Notes under the pieces: model-generated
What the model saw: the letters and a program-made list of their open reading frames with translations, nothing else
What the model was told of the DNA's origin: nothing
Database searches by the model: none
Translations under genes and position numbers: made by a program
Shown here: piece by piece, positions 35,416 through 44,189 of the stretch
Position numbering within the stretch: the stretch's first letter is position 1
Layout: each line of letters begins with the position of its first letter
Assembly (NCBI RefSeq): GCF_900105385.1
Contig: NZ_LT629772.1
Coordinates: 5,704,001 to 5,768,000 of the forward strand
Source: Microlunatus soli
GTDB taxonomy: Bacteria; Actinomycetota; Actinomycetes; Propionibacteriales; Propionibacteriaceae
DNA length: 64,000 nucleotides
Direction: 5' to 3'

Positions 35416-36504
35416 TCAGAGCCGAGAGAGCAGATTGTGAGCCCGTCGCCGGATGGGGCCGATGCCCTCGGCGTCTCGGCTCGGATGGACGCGATTGGTG
35501 AGCAGGACATACCACCGGCCGGCGTCCGGGTCGACGTAGAGCGAGGTGCCGGTGAAGCCGGTGTGGCCGTAGCCGTTCGGGCCGATCAGACTGCCGGCCA
35601 CGGAGCTGGGATGGTCGACCCCCTGCCAGCCGTAGCTGCGGCGGAGGTTGAGCTCGTCAGTGCGTGGCTTGGTCATCACGCGCAATGTCGACGGGGCGAC
35701 GAAGACGGGGTCGGTCTGGTTGGCGAGCAGGCCTCGGCCGATGCTGATCAGGTCGTCCAGCGAGCCGAAGAGGCCGGCGTGACCAGCCGTTCCACCGAGG
35801 ACCGCGGCGTTCTCGTCATGCACCTGCCCCTGCACGATCCTGCCTCGCCAGGCGCAGGATTCGGTTGCTACGCACGGGATCCCGCTCGGCTGGAACTGCA
35901 GGGTCGCAGCGTCGGCGGGCTTGGCGACCAGATCGGTGATCAAGGCGTCCAGTCGGTCGCCGGATACCCGTTCGGCGATCAGGCCGAGCAGGATGAAGCC
36001 TTGGGAGGAGTATTCGACTCGACTGCCGGGACGGGTGAGGATCGGCAGTTGTCCCAGCGCCTCCAACATGGCAGTGCGGGATCCGGCTCGGCGGAAGAGG
36101 GGGATCCGGCCGGGCAGGCCGGAGGTGTGCAGCAGAAGTTCGGCGATCGGGCGATCGGCGAACGACGACCCGGCGTACTCATCGAGGACCTGGCCGACGG
36201 TGTCACCGAGATCGAGTCGGCCGTTCTCGATCAGGGCGAAGATCACCAACGCGACCAACGGCTTGGTGACCGAGGCCAGGTCGAAGAGTTCGGTGCCGTT
36301 CAGCGGGCCGGTGTCCAGCGGTCGTTCTTCTTGATCAACTTCGCCCGCGTACTCCGGCCAGGCTCGGGTGCCGAGGTGGCCGCGGACGAGGACGCCGTCC
36401 CGGTCACCGGCGGCCCAGGCTGCGGCGGAGAAGATCCGTTGTTCACGACCGGCGGCGATCAGTGCGGTGAGTTGATGATCGACGTCAGCAGCTGAGGCGC
36501 TCAT
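35416..36504 (-). CDS. Serine hydrolase, beta-lactamase/PBP4*/esterase family
   Basis: A 362-residue class-C-beta-lactamase-like enzyme without signal peptide. Ser78-x-x-Lys81 (LASVTK), Tyr165 in VEYSSQG and the HTG box in YGHTGFTG form the site. Likely an esterase or D-amino-acid peptidase in the cytoplasm. ATG 36504 overlaps the IclR stop (ATGA), so the regulator and hydrolase form one operon divergent from the peptide-type ABC transporter; it may process the imported compound. Confidence 0.87.
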   Translation of the reverse strand: MSASAADVDHQLTALIAAGREQRIFSAAAWAAGDRDGVLVRGHLGTRAWPEYAGEVDQEERPLDTGPLNGTELFDLASVTKPLVALVIFALIENGRLDLGDTVGQVLDEYAGSSFADRPIAELLLHTSGLPGRIPLFRRAGSRTAMLEALGQLPILTRPGSRVEYSSQGFILLGLIAERVSGDRLDALITDLVAKPADAATLQFQPSGIPCVATESCAWRGRIVQGQVHDENAAVLGGTAGHAGLFGSLDDLISIGRGLLANQTDPVFVAPSTLRVMTKPRTDELNLRRSYGWQGVDHPSSVAGSLIGPNGYGHTGFTGTSLYVDPDAGRWYVLLTNRVHPSRDAEGIGPIRRRAHNLLSRL

Positions 36505-37211
36505 CCGACGCCGTCGCGTCGACGGTAGGCGCCCAGCACGGCGGAGGATTCGCCCGCCGTTCGGGTCACCAGATCGCTGATCCGGTCGATGGTCGCATCG
36601 TCGGAGAGCGTGAAGGTCGTACCGGCGACGCCGATCGCACCCAGCACCTGACCGTCGGCACCGAATACCGGTGCAGCGATCGAACGGACGCCGGGATCGT
36701 CGCGGTCATCGGCGAGCACCGCGTCGTGACCGTCGAGCGCCTGGCCGAACGCGGTGCTGGTGACGTCGTCCGATCGGCCGGGACGGGCCGGCAAGCCGAA
36801 CGGGTCGGTCGATTCCGCCGAATCGACGATCACCGTCCGTTTCCCGTACGGCTGGGCGAAGTGGGCGCTCATCCCGGTCGCGGCCCGCAGCTGTTCCAGG
36901 CCGCTGCGAACGATCTTGTGCCACGGCGCGTCGACCAGCGCGGCGTTGGCGATGCCGAGGAAACGCGGGCCGATCGCGTATCGGCTGCCGGGGCCGGTCA
37001 CGACGAAGCCGCGTTCGACCAGGCTCTGCAGCATCCGATAGACCGTCGCCTTGGCCAGCCCGGTGCTGAGTGCCAGGTCGGTCAGCCGATGCGGGCCGGG
37101 GTGATCGGACAGTGCGGTCAGCACGTCGAGCACCTTGGTTGCCGACGAGCGCTGATCCGCCGCTGATCGATGTGCCCCTGATGAATGAGCTTGAGGGGTT
37201 CCGCTGGGCAT
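36501..37211 (-). CDS. IclR family transcriptional regulator
   Basis: A 236-residue IclR regulator with winged HTH at about 22-80 (KVLDVLTALSDHPGPHRLTDLALSTGLAKATVYRMLQSL) and effector domain beyond. It diverges from the ABC transporter operon; the 59-base gap holds the inverted repeat at 37240-37256, so it probably regulates both sides. Confidence 0.88.
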   Translation of the reverse strand: MPSGTPQAHSSGAHRSAADQRSSATKVLDVLTALSDHPGPHRLTDLALSTGLAKATVYRMLQSLVERGFVVTGPGSRYAIGPRFLGIANAALVDAPWHKIVRSGLEQLRAATGMSAHFAQPYGKRTVIVDSAESTDPFGLPARPGRSDDVTSTAFGQALDGHDAVLADDRDDPGVRSIAAPVFGADGQVLGAIGVAGTTFTLSDDATIDRISDLVTRTAGESSAVLGAYRRRDGVG

Positions 37212-37239
37212 GACAACAGGTTACAGTCGTTCAACCGCA

Positions 37240-37256
37240 GTTTCGACTAGTGAAAC
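37240..37256. promoter_or_regulatory. IclR-type operator upstream of ABC transporter operon
   Basis: GTTTC (37240-37244) and GAAAC (37252-37256) are perfect inverted repeats with 7 bases between, the centre containing ACTAGT. TTTC-GAAA arms with short spacers are common in IclR-family sites. Located 15 bases before the transporter start and 29 bases from the IclR start. Confidence 0.5.
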
Positions 37257-37270
37257 AAAAGGATGTTTCT

Positions 37271-38809
37271 GTGAAACCAGTGAGTCGACGAGATCTGCTC
37301 CGCAGATCGGCGTTGGCGGCTCCGCTGCTCGGGATGCCGGCCTGGCTGGCCGGCTGCGCATCGACCTCCGCGTCCGCCGACGGGCGCCGGATCCGGGTCT
37401 CCCAGGCCGGCGACCCGGACACCCTGGATCCGCAGAAGCAGGGCGACATGACCTCGATGAACGTGTTGATCAATATGTTCGACACGCTCACGGCCCGCAG
37501 CGTCGACAACGAGTTGGTGCCCCGGCTTGCGACCTCCTGGCGGGCCGTCGATGATCATCACTGGCGCTTCCGGCTACGCCGCGGTGTGCAGTTCCACAAC
37601 GGCGAGCGCTTCGATGCTCACACCGTCAAATACAGCATCGACCGGCTGCTGGACCCGAAGACCGAGTCACCGATCGTCGAGCTCCGCTACGTCACCGGCG
37701 TCAAGATCATCGACGACTACACCGTCGACTTCGTGCTCAGCCAGCCCGATCCGGTGCTCCCGGCCAAGGTGTCCCTGTTCGGTGGCGTGATGGTCCCACC
37801 GCGTTATCTCGCCGACGTCGGTGATGCGCAGTTCGCCAAGGCGCCGGTCGGCACCGGGCCGTTCCGGTTCGAGAGCTGGAAACGCGGGGTTGCGATCCGG
37901 ATGCGCGCCGACCCGAAGCATTGGGGGAGCCGTCCGGCCTACGACGACCTGGAGATCCAGACCCTGGAGAATCCGGCGTCGGCGCTGGCGGCGCTGCAGA
38001 GTGACGAGGTCGACCTGGTCACCGGCCTGGTGCCGGACGCGGCGCTGCAACTGGAGGGTTACAAGGGCGTCCAGGTGGAAGCGCTGCCGGGCTTGCGGAT
38101 GTCCTATCTCTCCTTGGACACCAGCGATCCTGTGTTGTCCGACGTCCGCGTCCGGCGGGCTCTCAACCACGCGATGGACGTGCCGCTGCTGGTGAAGGCG
38201 ATCTTGAACGGGCACGGCCGTGAGGTGCCGACGATGATCCCCCGGGAGTCGTTCGGCTTCGACTCGTCGATCAAACCGTACCCCCGTGATCTCGGGCTGG
38301 CCCGGAGACTGCTGGCCCAGGCCGGGCATCCTCGTGGTTTCTCCACCACTCTGACCGCGTCCAGCGACGACTCGGCGACGGCCCAGGCGATGTCCGGGCT
38401 GCTGGCCAAGGTCGGCGTCGAGGCCAAGGTGTCGTTGCTCGACCCGTCGATGTATTCGGAGCGGCTGACCAGCGACAACCGCAGGGCGCTCGGTCCGATC
38501 TACCTGGCTGCCACTACCGGGTGGACCTTGGACGGGACCAGCCCGGTGCAATCCAACATCCGTTCCGACCGACGGCAGAGCCGATGGCACGACGAACGCG
38601 CCGATGCGCTGATCGACCGGGAGGAGAATTCGATCAAGCCCGCCGACCGGAAGAAGGCCTTCTCCGAACTGCAGCGGATGCTGGCCCGAGAGGCGCCGTT
38701 CGTCTTCCTGTACCAGGCCGACACGATCCTGGTCCGCAACGACCACATCCGCTGGAAACCCAACGTGATCGGTGATCTGACGATGGAGAGTGCCCGATGG
38801 CAGCAGTGA
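37271..38809 (+). CDS. ABC transporter substrate-binding lipoprotein, family 5 (DppA/OppA-like)
   Basis: A 512-residue extracellular binding protein. SRRDLLRR at residues 5-12 is a twin-arginine signal and the lipobox ending AGC gives the lipidated Cys near residue 28. The family-5 fold shows DTLDPQKQGD, WRFRLRRGVQFHNGE and LRVRRALNHAMD-like blocks. GTG 37271 is preferred because AAGGA lies 8 bases upstream; the longer frame from 37250 has no such site. First gene of a five-gene ABC operon for peptides or similar oligomers. Confidence 0.9.
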   Translation: MKPVSRRDLLRRSALAAPLLGMPAWLAGCASTSASADGRRIRVSQAGDPDTLDPQKQGDMTSMNVLINMFDTLTARSVDNELVPRLATSWRAVDDHHWRFRLRRGVQFHNGERFDAHTVKYSIDRLLDPKTESPIVELRYVTGVKIIDDYTVDFVLSQPDPVLPAKVSLFGGVMVPPRYLADVGDAQFAKAPVGTGPFRFESWKRGVAIRMRADPKHWGSRPAYDDLEIQTLENPASALAALQSDEVDLVTGLVPDAALQLEGYKGVQVEALPGLRMSYLSLDTSDPVLSDVRVRRALNHAMDVPLLVKAILNGHGREVPTMIPRESFGFDSSIKPYPRDLGLARRLLAQAGHPRGFSTTLTASSDDSATAQAMSGLLAKVGVEAKVSLLDPSMYSERLTSDNRRALGPIYLAATTGWTLDGTSPVQSNIRSDRRQSRWHDERADALIDREENSIKPADRKKAFSELQRMLAREAPFVFLYQADTILVRNDHIRWKPNVIGDLTMESARWQQ

Positions 38810-39777
38810 TCATCGACCAGCCGTCCAGCTCCTCCCGTCCGGCGGCCGGCGCGGGAGTCGGCCGGGCGATCGTGTCCCGGGTCGTGTCGTCACTGGTCGT
38901 GCTCTTCCTGGTCGCCACCGTCGCGTTCGGTCTGGTCCGGATCTCCGGCGATCCGCTGGCGCTGCTGCTCCCGCCGGACGCCACCAAGGAACAGGCCGCA
39001 CGACTGGCCTCGCAGCTGGGGCTCGATCAACCGCTCGCCGTGCAATATCTGCAGTATCTCGGCGGCCTGGTACGCGGCGACCTCGGCACCTCGATCTACT
39101 TCGATCAGCCGGTGCTGTCGCTGATCGGTGAACGGCTGCCGGCGACGGTGCTGCTGGCGTTCTCCGCGTTCGTGCTGTCGCTGCTGATCTCTCTGCCCGC
39201 GGGCATCGTCGCCGGCATCCGCCGTGGCAAGATCACCGACACGGTGATCAGCGGTGTCATCCTGATCGGTCAGTCGACTCCGGCGTTCTGGGTCGGGATC
39301 GTCTTCATCCTGATCTTCGCCGTCCGGCTGCGGGTGCTGCCGGCTGCCGGCTACGGCTCGTTCGCCAACCTGGTATTACCGGCCGTCACCCTGGCGATCT
39401 ACTCGATCGCGGTGGTGGCACGGGTGCTGCGCACCTCACTGACCGACGAGCTGTCGTCGGACTACATCCGGACCGCCGTCGCCAAGGGCCTGCGTCCGCG
39501 TGAAGTGGTGATCGGCCATGGACTGCGGAACGCTTCACTGCCGGTGATCACGGTGATCGGCCTGGAGCTCGGATCCCTGCTGGGCGGCGCGATCCTCACC
39601 GAACAGGTGTTCTCCTGGCCCGGGATCGGGCGGCTCACGGTGGAGGCGATCTCCAATCGCGACTTCCCGCTGGTGCAGGGTGCGGTGTTGTTCTTCGCGA
39701 CCGTGTTCGTGGTGGTCAATCTGCTGGTCGATCTGTCCTACGCGGTGCTCGATCCGCGGGTCCGGGAGGGCCGATGA
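38797..39777 (+). CDS. ABC transporter permease, DppB/OppB-like
   Basis: A 326-residue membrane protein with six TM segments and the BPD permease signature including the EAA-like loop TAVAKGLRPREVVIGHGLRNASLPVITV. ATG 38797 overlaps the binding-protein gene by 13 bases. Forms the channel with the next gene. Confidence 0.92.
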   Translation: MAAVIIDQPSSSSRPAAGAGVGRAIVSRVVSSLVVLFLVATVAFGLVRISGDPLALLLPPDATKEQAARLASQLGLDQPLAVQYLQYLGGLVRGDLGTSIYFDQPVLSLIGERLPATVLLAFSAFVLSLLISLPAGIVAGIRRGKITDTVISGVILIGQSTPAFWVGIVFILIFAVRLRVLPAAGYGSFANLVLPAVTLAIYSIAVVARVLRTSLTDELSSDYIRTAVAKGLRPREVVIGHGLRNASLPVITVIGLELGSLLGGAILTEQVFSWPGIGRLTVEAISNRDFPLVQGAVLFFATVFVVVNLLVDLSYAVLDPRVREGR

Positions 39778-40652
39778 CAAGCCTCGCCCCGACGACAGGA
39801 GCATCCGCGATGATCAGGAAGGTGCTGCGCGTCCGGTTGGCCGCCCCGGCGTTGGCTGTGCTCGCCCTGGTGGTGCTCTGTGCGGTGTTCGCGCCACTGA
39901 TCGCACCGAACGATCCCAACGGCCAGGACCTGTTGATCAGGCTGCAACCACCGAGCTGGCACGCCGCGGACGGCAGGGTCCACCTGCTCGGCACCGACAA
40001 CCTGGGACGGGACGTGCTGAGCCGACTGATCTACGGCTCGCGGGTGTCACTCTTCGTCGGACTCGCGGTGGCGCTGATCTCCGGCACCATCGGCGCGGTG
40101 ATCGGGATCGTCGCCGGCTTTCGACGAGGCTGGGTCGACCGCGTCCTGATGCGGCTCGCCGACGTCCAGCTGGCCTTCCCGTCGATCCTGCTGGCGCTGG
40201 CGGTGGTCGCGTTCCTGGGCAACGGGCTCTGGGTCGTGATCATCGTGCTCGGCGTCACCAACTGGGTCGGCTATGCCCGGGTGGCACGATCCAGCGTGTT
40301 GTCCCTGCGGGAACGGGACTTCGTGCTGGAGGCTCGGGCGATCGGCGTCGGACCGATCATGATCATGCGCCGGCATCTGTTGCCGAACGTCTTCGCCCCG
40401 TTGATGACCATCGCCACCCTCAACGTCGCCTCGGCGATCATCGTCGAGTCCGCGCTGAGCTTCCTCGGTCTCGGCGTGCCGGCCGACATCCCGACCTGGG
40501 GCTCGATGTTGGCCGACGGGCAGCTCTATCTCGGCACTTCGTGGTGGGTCGCGGTCTTCCCGGGACTGGCGCTGATGCTCACGGCGTTGTCGATCAACAT
40601 CACCGGTGACGCGATCCGCGACGCCACCGACCCGAAGGGGCAGCGTCGATGA
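39774..40652 (+). CDS. ABC transporter permease, DppC/OppC-like
   Basis: A 292-residue partner permease. The first TM is followed by the OppC N-terminal region, and the loop EARAIGVGPIMIMRRHLLPNVFAPLMT is the ATPase-contact motif. ATGA overlaps on both sides show tight coupling in the operon. Confidence 0.92.
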   Translation: MTSLAPTTGASAMIRKVLRVRLAAPALAVLALVVLCAVFAPLIAPNDPNGQDLLIRLQPPSWHAADGRVHLLGTDNLGRDVLSRLIYGSRVSLFVGLAVALISGTIGAVIGIVAGFRRGWVDRVLMRLADVQLAFPSILLALAVVAFLGNGLWVVIIVLGVTNWVGYARVARSSVLSLRERDFVLEARAIGVGPIMIMRRHLLPNVFAPLMTIATLNVASAIIVESALSFLGLGVPADIPTWGSMLADGQLYLGTSWWVAVFPGLALMLTALSINITGDAIRDATDPKGQRR

Positions 40653-41482
40653 GTGAGCAGACCTCGAACGAGCCGGTGCTCGCCGTCGACGACCTGCGGG
40701 TCGACTTCGCCGCGACGTCGGGGACCGTGCACGCCGTCCGCGGAGTCTCCTGGGAGCTGCGGTCCGGCCGGACGTTGGCCATCGTCGGCGAATCGGGCAG
40801 CGGCAAGTCGACGATCGCGGCCAGCATCCTGCGACTCAACCCGACGCCGCCGGCCAGCTATCCGTCGGGTTCGATCCGCTACGACGGTAGGGATCTGTTG
40901 ACCATCGGCGAGGCGGAGTTGCAGGACATCCGCGGCAATGCGATCTCGATGATCTTCCAGGATCCGATGTCCAGCCTCAACCCGACCACGCGGGTCGGTG
41001 TCCAGATCGGCGAGGTGCTCCGCCGGCACCGGGGCGGGCGACGCAGGCAGCATCGCGATGCCGTGCTGGCGGCGTTGCGGTCGGCCGGGATCGACGACCC
41101 CGAACGCCGTGCCACGCAGTATCCGCACCAACTCTCCGGCGGTCTGCGGCAGCGCGTGATGATCGCGATGGCCCTGGTCGGCGACCCCCAGGTGTTGATC
41201 GCCGACGAGCCGACCACCGCACTGGACGTCACGGTACAGGCCCAGATCCTCGACGTCCTGGTGGAGTTGCAGCAGTCCCGCGGGATGGCGCTGTTGTTGA
41301 TCACCCACGATCTCGGAGTAGTCGCCGAGGTCGCCGATGACGTGCTGGTGATGCGGGCCGGGGAGATCGTCGAACGCGGGCCGGTCGAGGCGATCCTGAC
41401 CGATCCGCAGCACTCCTACACCCGGCAACTGCTGGCGGCGACGCCACGGCTGCGCGACGATCGCGAGGAGAGGGCATCGTGA
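40649..41482 (+). CDS. ABC transporter ATPase, DppD/OppD-like
   Basis: A 277-residue nucleotide-binding subunit: Walker A GESGSGKST near residues 48-56, signature LSGGLRQRVMIAMAL, Walker B VLIADEPTTALD and switch His in LLLITHDLG. The typical C-terminal oligopeptide region is short and lacks the Cys cluster of many DppD proteins, so no Fe-S-like motif is present. Confidence 0.92.
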   Translation: MSEQTSNEPVLAVDDLRVDFAATSGTVHAVRGVSWELRSGRTLAIVGESGSGKSTIAASILRLNPTPPASYPSGSIRYDGRDLLTIGEAELQDIRGNAISMIFQDPMSSLNPTTRVGVQIGEVLRRHRGGRRRQHRDAVLAALRSAGIDDPERRATQYPHQLSGGLRQRVMIAMALVGDPQVLIADEPTTALDVTVQAQILDVLVELQQSRGMALLLITHDLGVVAEVADDVLVMRAGEIVERGPVEAILTDPQHSYTRQLLAATPRLRDDREERAS

Positions 41483-42312
41483 CCGCACCGGAGACGATCC
41501 TGCGGACCTCGCAGCTGTACAAGGAATTCCGGGTCTCCGGCCGTCAGGATCCGTTCGTCGCGGTGGACCGGGTGGATCTGGAGGTCCCGGCGGGACGAAC
41601 GTTGGCGATCGTCGGTGAGTCCGGGTCCGGCAAGACCACGGTCACCCGGATGATGCTCGGACTGCTGGAACCCACCGCGGGCACGATCGAGCTCAACGGT
41701 CGTGATCTTGCGCAGTTGACCACGCGGGAGATGTTCGAACAGCGTCGTCAGATGCAGGTGGTCTTCCAGGATCCCTTTTCCAGTATGAATCCGCGACTCC
41801 GGGTGGCTGACATCGTCGCCGAACCGCTGGTCACCCACGAGGTGGCTCTGCGGGGTCGACGCGGGCGCCGGGAACGGGACGAAAGGGTCGTCGAGCTACT
41901 CACCTCCGTCGGACTCGACGCCGATGACCGGACCCGATACCCGCATGAATTCTCCGGCGGCCAGCGGCAGCGGATCTCGATCGCGCGGGCCCTCGCGTTG
42001 CGGCCGAAGTTGATCATCCTGGACGAGCCGACCAGCGCCCTCGACGTTTCGGTGCAGTCCCAGGTCCTCGACCTGTTGGGCTCACTGCAGGACGAGTACG
42101 GCCTCAGCTACGTCTTCGTCAGCCACAACCTCGCCGTCGTCCGGCGACTGGCCGACCAGGTTGCGGTGATGCGTTCCGGTGCGGTGGTCGAGAGCGGACC
42201 CGTCCACCAGGTCTTCGACGAACCGGAATCGGACTACACCCGTACGCTGCTCGGCGCCGTCCTGGAGCCCGATCCACGGCGGTCGCGTCGCCGTCGGCGA
42301 GCCGCCGCATGA
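41479..42312 (+). CDS. ABC transporter ATPase, DppF/OppF-like
   Basis: A 277-residue second ATPase: GESGSGKTT, FSGGQRQRISIARAL, IILDEPTSALD and FVSHNLAVVRRLAD. It starts with GTG overlapping the preceding stop (GTGA). Last gene of the transporter operon, converging with the ROK gene; the intervening GGAGGCCTCC palindrome at about 42320 is too short to call a terminator. Confidence 0.92.
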   Translation: MTAPETILRTSQLYKEFRVSGRQDPFVAVDRVDLEVPAGRTLAIVGESGSGKTTVTRMMLGLLEPTAGTIELNGRDLAQLTTREMFEQRRQMQVVFQDPFSSMNPRLRVADIVAEPLVTHEVALRGRRGRRERDERVVELLTSVGLDADDRTRYPHEFSGGQRQRISIARALALRPKLIILDEPTSALDVSVQSQVLDLLGSLQDEYGLSYVFVSHNLAVVRRLADQVAVMRSGAVVESGPVHQVFDEPESDYTRTLLGAVLEPDPRRSRRRRRAAA

Positions 42313-42350
42313 CCCGGCGGGAGGCCTCCGCGACCGCAGAGCCGGCCCCG

Positions 42351-43319
42351 TCAGGTAGACAGCCGCGACAGGACCAGCCCGGCCCCGCCGAGCAGGGCCA
42401 CGTCGTCGGCGTTGGTGTCGGCAGCGACCAGCCGCGGACGCTCGGCGAACTCGGCCCAGTCGCTGACGGCGCGGAGACGATCCTCGATCCGGCCGAGGAA
42501 GCTCCCCCCGCCGGCGGCCGCGTCACCGTGGACGATGTAGAGGCCGGGCGTCAGCAGGTGTTGCACCGAGGACAGGCCGATGGCGAGGTTGTCGGCGTAG
42601 TCGTGCATCAGCTGACGAGCCACCGCATCGTTGCGCGCAGCTGTCACCAACGCGGCCACCCCGGCGATCGGACCGAGGCCACGTTCGGTCGCCTGTTCGC
42701 GCAGCCAGCTGGTGGTGGCGATCGTCTTCCAGCAGCCGCGATTGCCACAGGAGCAGCGCCGGCCGCCGGCCACCACGGTGATATGCGCACCGCTGCGTCC
42801 GCCGAGCGGGGCGATCACGTGACCCTCGTGCAGGATGCCGACGCCGAGGGTGTCTCCGGTGGAGACCGAGGCGAAGCAGGACCGCCCCGAACCATGGCCG
42901 AACCACCGGTCGCCGAGTACCTGCAGCCGGGCCCGGTGATCGGCGAAGACCGGCACTTGCAGGGCGCGCCGCAGGGTCGCGGCGATCGGGAAGCCGGTGA
43001 GGTCCGGACGGTCGTCGATCCGATGCAGCACTCCGGTCGTGTGATCAACAAGGCCGACGCTGGCCACACCGACACCCCGCAACCGTTGTCCGGCCAGGCA
43101 GTCCTGCACCGTGTCCAGCACTGTGGTCTGCACAGCATCCCGATCACCGCCGGTGCCGAACGGCGCCGCGGAACGTCGGATGATCTGCCCGGTCGGACTG
43201 ACCAGCGCAACCCGTACGGAGTCTGCGACCAGCTCGACACTGCCGAGCATCAGGTCCGGGAGCGTCCCAGCCGTCGGCCGGGCCTGCAGGTGCCGGACGC
43301 CGGCAACAGAGTCGGTCAT
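42351..43319 (-). CDS. Degenerate ROK-family protein (probable non-catalytic sugar sensor)
   Basis: A 322-residue ROK protein retaining the zinc motif CSCGNRGC (CxCGxxGC) but with the ATP-binding DxGGT box replaced by GSVELVADS near residues 26-35 and the acidic residue after the zinc motif changed. The segment VFADHRARLQVLGD keeps an Asp in the catalytic-base region. It has no DNA-binding domain, so it is neither a normal sugar kinase nor a NagC-type repressor. It may bind a sugar as a sensor or be decaying. Convergent with the transporter operon and divergent from the creatininase gene. Confidence 0.75.
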   Translation of the reverse strand: MTDSVAGVRHLQARPTAGTLPDLMLGSVELVADSVRVALVSPTGQIIRRSAAPFGTGGDRDAVQTTVLDTVQDCLAGQRLRGVGVASVGLVDHTTGVLHRIDDRPDLTGFPIAATLRRALQVPVFADHRARLQVLGDRWFGHGSGRSCFASVSTGDTLGVGILHEGHVIAPLGGRSGAHITVVAGGRRCSCGNRGCWKTIATTSWLREQATERGLGPIAGVAALVTAARNDAVARQLMHDYADNLAIGLSSVQHLLTPGLYIVHGDAAAGGGSFLGRIEDRLRAVSDWAEFAERPRLVAADTNADDVALLGGAGLVLSRLST

Positions 43320-43378
43320 CGTCCTTCCAGTCCATCAGGTGGGCTCCACGTCCTGGAGCCGGAACGGAGCAAGCGAAC

Positions 43379-44155
43379 GTGACTGTACGCCATCTGGCCC
43401 AACTCACCCGGGGTCAGGCGCGAGCCGCCGCTGCCGGCGGCGGGATCGCCGTGCTGCCGATCGGATCGATCGAGCAGCATGCCGATCACCTGCCGTTGGG
43501 GACCGATTTCCTGCTCGTGGACGCCGTGCTGGACCGTGCGTTGACCAGGCTGGAGAGTGACAGCACCGAGTGGCTGCGGCTGCCGACCCTGACCTACGGC
43601 CACAGCCCGCATCACCTCTTCGCGGCAGCGGTCACCTTGCAGCCGGCGACCGTCGCTGCTGTCCTGGCCGACATCCTGGCGTCGCTGTCGGCAACGGGCT
43701 TCCGCCGGATGATCATCGTCAACGGACACGGCGGCAACGACGAGCTGATCCGACTCGCGGTCAAGACCCATGCATTGCAGCAGCAGGGCTCGGCGGCGGC
43801 CTGCTCCTACTGGACGCTGACCGACGACTCGAGTGCCGACCAGGCCGACCAGGAGGTGGAACGAGTCGAACGGACTCCGGGCCACGCGGGTTGGTTCGAG
43901 ACCTCGCTGATGATGGCCGCGCACCCCGATCTCGTCGCCGAGGACCGGCCGTATGCGCCCGCCGACCCACCGCCGCTGTTCGACCGCAGCCCGCATCCGA
44001 CCCTCACCGTCGAACGGCACGGCGAATGGTCTCGGGTCGGTGGCATCACCGACGACCCGAACGACGCCGACGCAGCAACCGGAACCATCCTGCTGAAGCG
44101 TCGGGTACAGGGCATGTGCGCCGCGCTGCGTGCCTTCGATTTCACCACCCGCTAG
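43379..44155 (+). CDS. Creatininase-family amidohydrolase
   Basis: A 258-residue metal amidohydrolase. LPIGSIEQHADHLPLGTDFLLVD carries Glu32, His34 and Asp43, and IVNGHGGNDELI supplies His and Asn; the C-terminal Glu region follows. These enzymes open creatinine, formamide or mycofactocin-type amides. GTG 43379 with a weak GGAG upstream. It precedes the enolase-superfamily gene in one operon and may act on an imported compound. Confidence 0.87.
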   Translation: MTVRHLAQLTRGQARAAAAGGGIAVLPIGSIEQHADHLPLGTDFLLVDAVLDRALTRLESDSTEWLRLPTLTYGHSPHHLFAAAVTLQPATVAAVLADILASLSATGFRRMIIVNGHGGNDELIRLAVKTHALQQQGSAAACSYWTLTDDSSADQADQEVERVERTPGHAGWFETSLMMAAHPDLVAEDRPYAPADPPPLFDRSPHPTLTVERHGEWSRVGGITDDPNDADAATGTILLKRRVQGMCAALRAFDFTTR

Positions 44156-44189
44156 CCGACCGACCTGATCTCTGGAGGAACCACCGAGC

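Noticed and set aside
35045-35510. Open frames in the gap upstream of oleA
   Set aside because: Low-quality Arg/Ser/Pro-rich products, no start signals, no recognisable motif.
42318-42329. GGAGGCCTCC palindrome between dppF-like and ROK genes as a terminator
   Set aside because: Stem too short with no loop and no T-run.
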